Assembly (NCBI RefSeq): GCF_003589595.1
Contig: NW_020654422.1
Location: 19,644,094 to 19,708,093, forward strand
Source of the DNA: Hyposmocoma kahamanoa
Lineage: Eukaryota; Arthropoda; Insecta; Lepidoptera; Cosmopterigidae
Direction: 5' to 3'
DNA: 64,000 nt
Position numbers and translations under genes: made by a program. This document shows positions 63,961 to 64,000 of the stretch, piece by piece; positions within the stretch are counted from its first letter, which is position 1; the number at the start of each line of letters is the position of its first letter. The notes beneath the pieces are model-generated. The model searched no databases. It saw nothing but the letters and a program-made list of their open reading frames with translations, and was not told where the DNA came from.

Positions 63961-64000
63961 CCGTTGACCCCGTCAGTCACCATTGGGCGCTTGTCGACGC

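Overview
The window looks like intergenic chromosomal DNA from an insect, most likely a moth or butterfly (Lepidoptera). It is AT-rich, with two assembly gaps (10 N at 1888-1897, 100 N at 36206-36305). It is densely packed with the repeat classes typical of lepidopteran genomes: tRNA-headed SINE-like repeats, 5'-truncated LINEs, a Penelope-like element, mariners, an LTR element and many small inverted-repeat elements. I found no host protein-coding gene, rRNA or functional tRNA that I can support. Family letters used here (A, B, C, E, F, G, H, I, J, K) are my own labels.

Layout. 0.2-15 kb: mostly short repeats (families A, B, C, F, I, J), two LINE coding remnants (1.2 and 7.5 kb) and a LINE-G tail. 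15.3-16.6 kb: a complete mariner with intact inverted repeats, TA flanks and an uninterrupted D,D34D transposase. 18-19.2 kb: a second, dead mariner of another lineage on the minus strand. 19.9-34 kb: LINE 3' ends, an inverted family A pair, a TIR-bounded element of about 0.53 kb, Penelope pseudo-LTR pieces, a Penelope GIY-YIG coding fragment (30.5-31.05 kb), an RTE reverse-transcriptase tail (32 kb) and one decayed coding stretch I cannot identify (27.9-28.4 kb). 34.99-38.31 kb: a 3.3 kb LTR element with 239-bp LTRs that differ at one base, coding for Gag plus aspartic protease but no reverse transcriptase or integrase. 38-60 kb: more LINE tails with target duplications, a perfect 52-bp palindrome, and a composite repeat module present twice (51.2 and 59.5 kb) with a minisatellite expanded in one copy. 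60.3-63.3 kb: low-repeat sequence with CpG-rich blocks, the best candidate here for host regulatory DNA.

How the parts work together. The mariner transposase is the only element that looks fully self-sufficient. The LTR element needs polymerase and integrase from a relative, and the SINE-like repeats and foldback elements need partners' enzymes. Nested insertions give a relative order: family A is older than SINE-B (14.0 kb), than a (TATC)n-tailed LINE (39.8 kb) and than a poly(A) LINE tail (48.5 kb).
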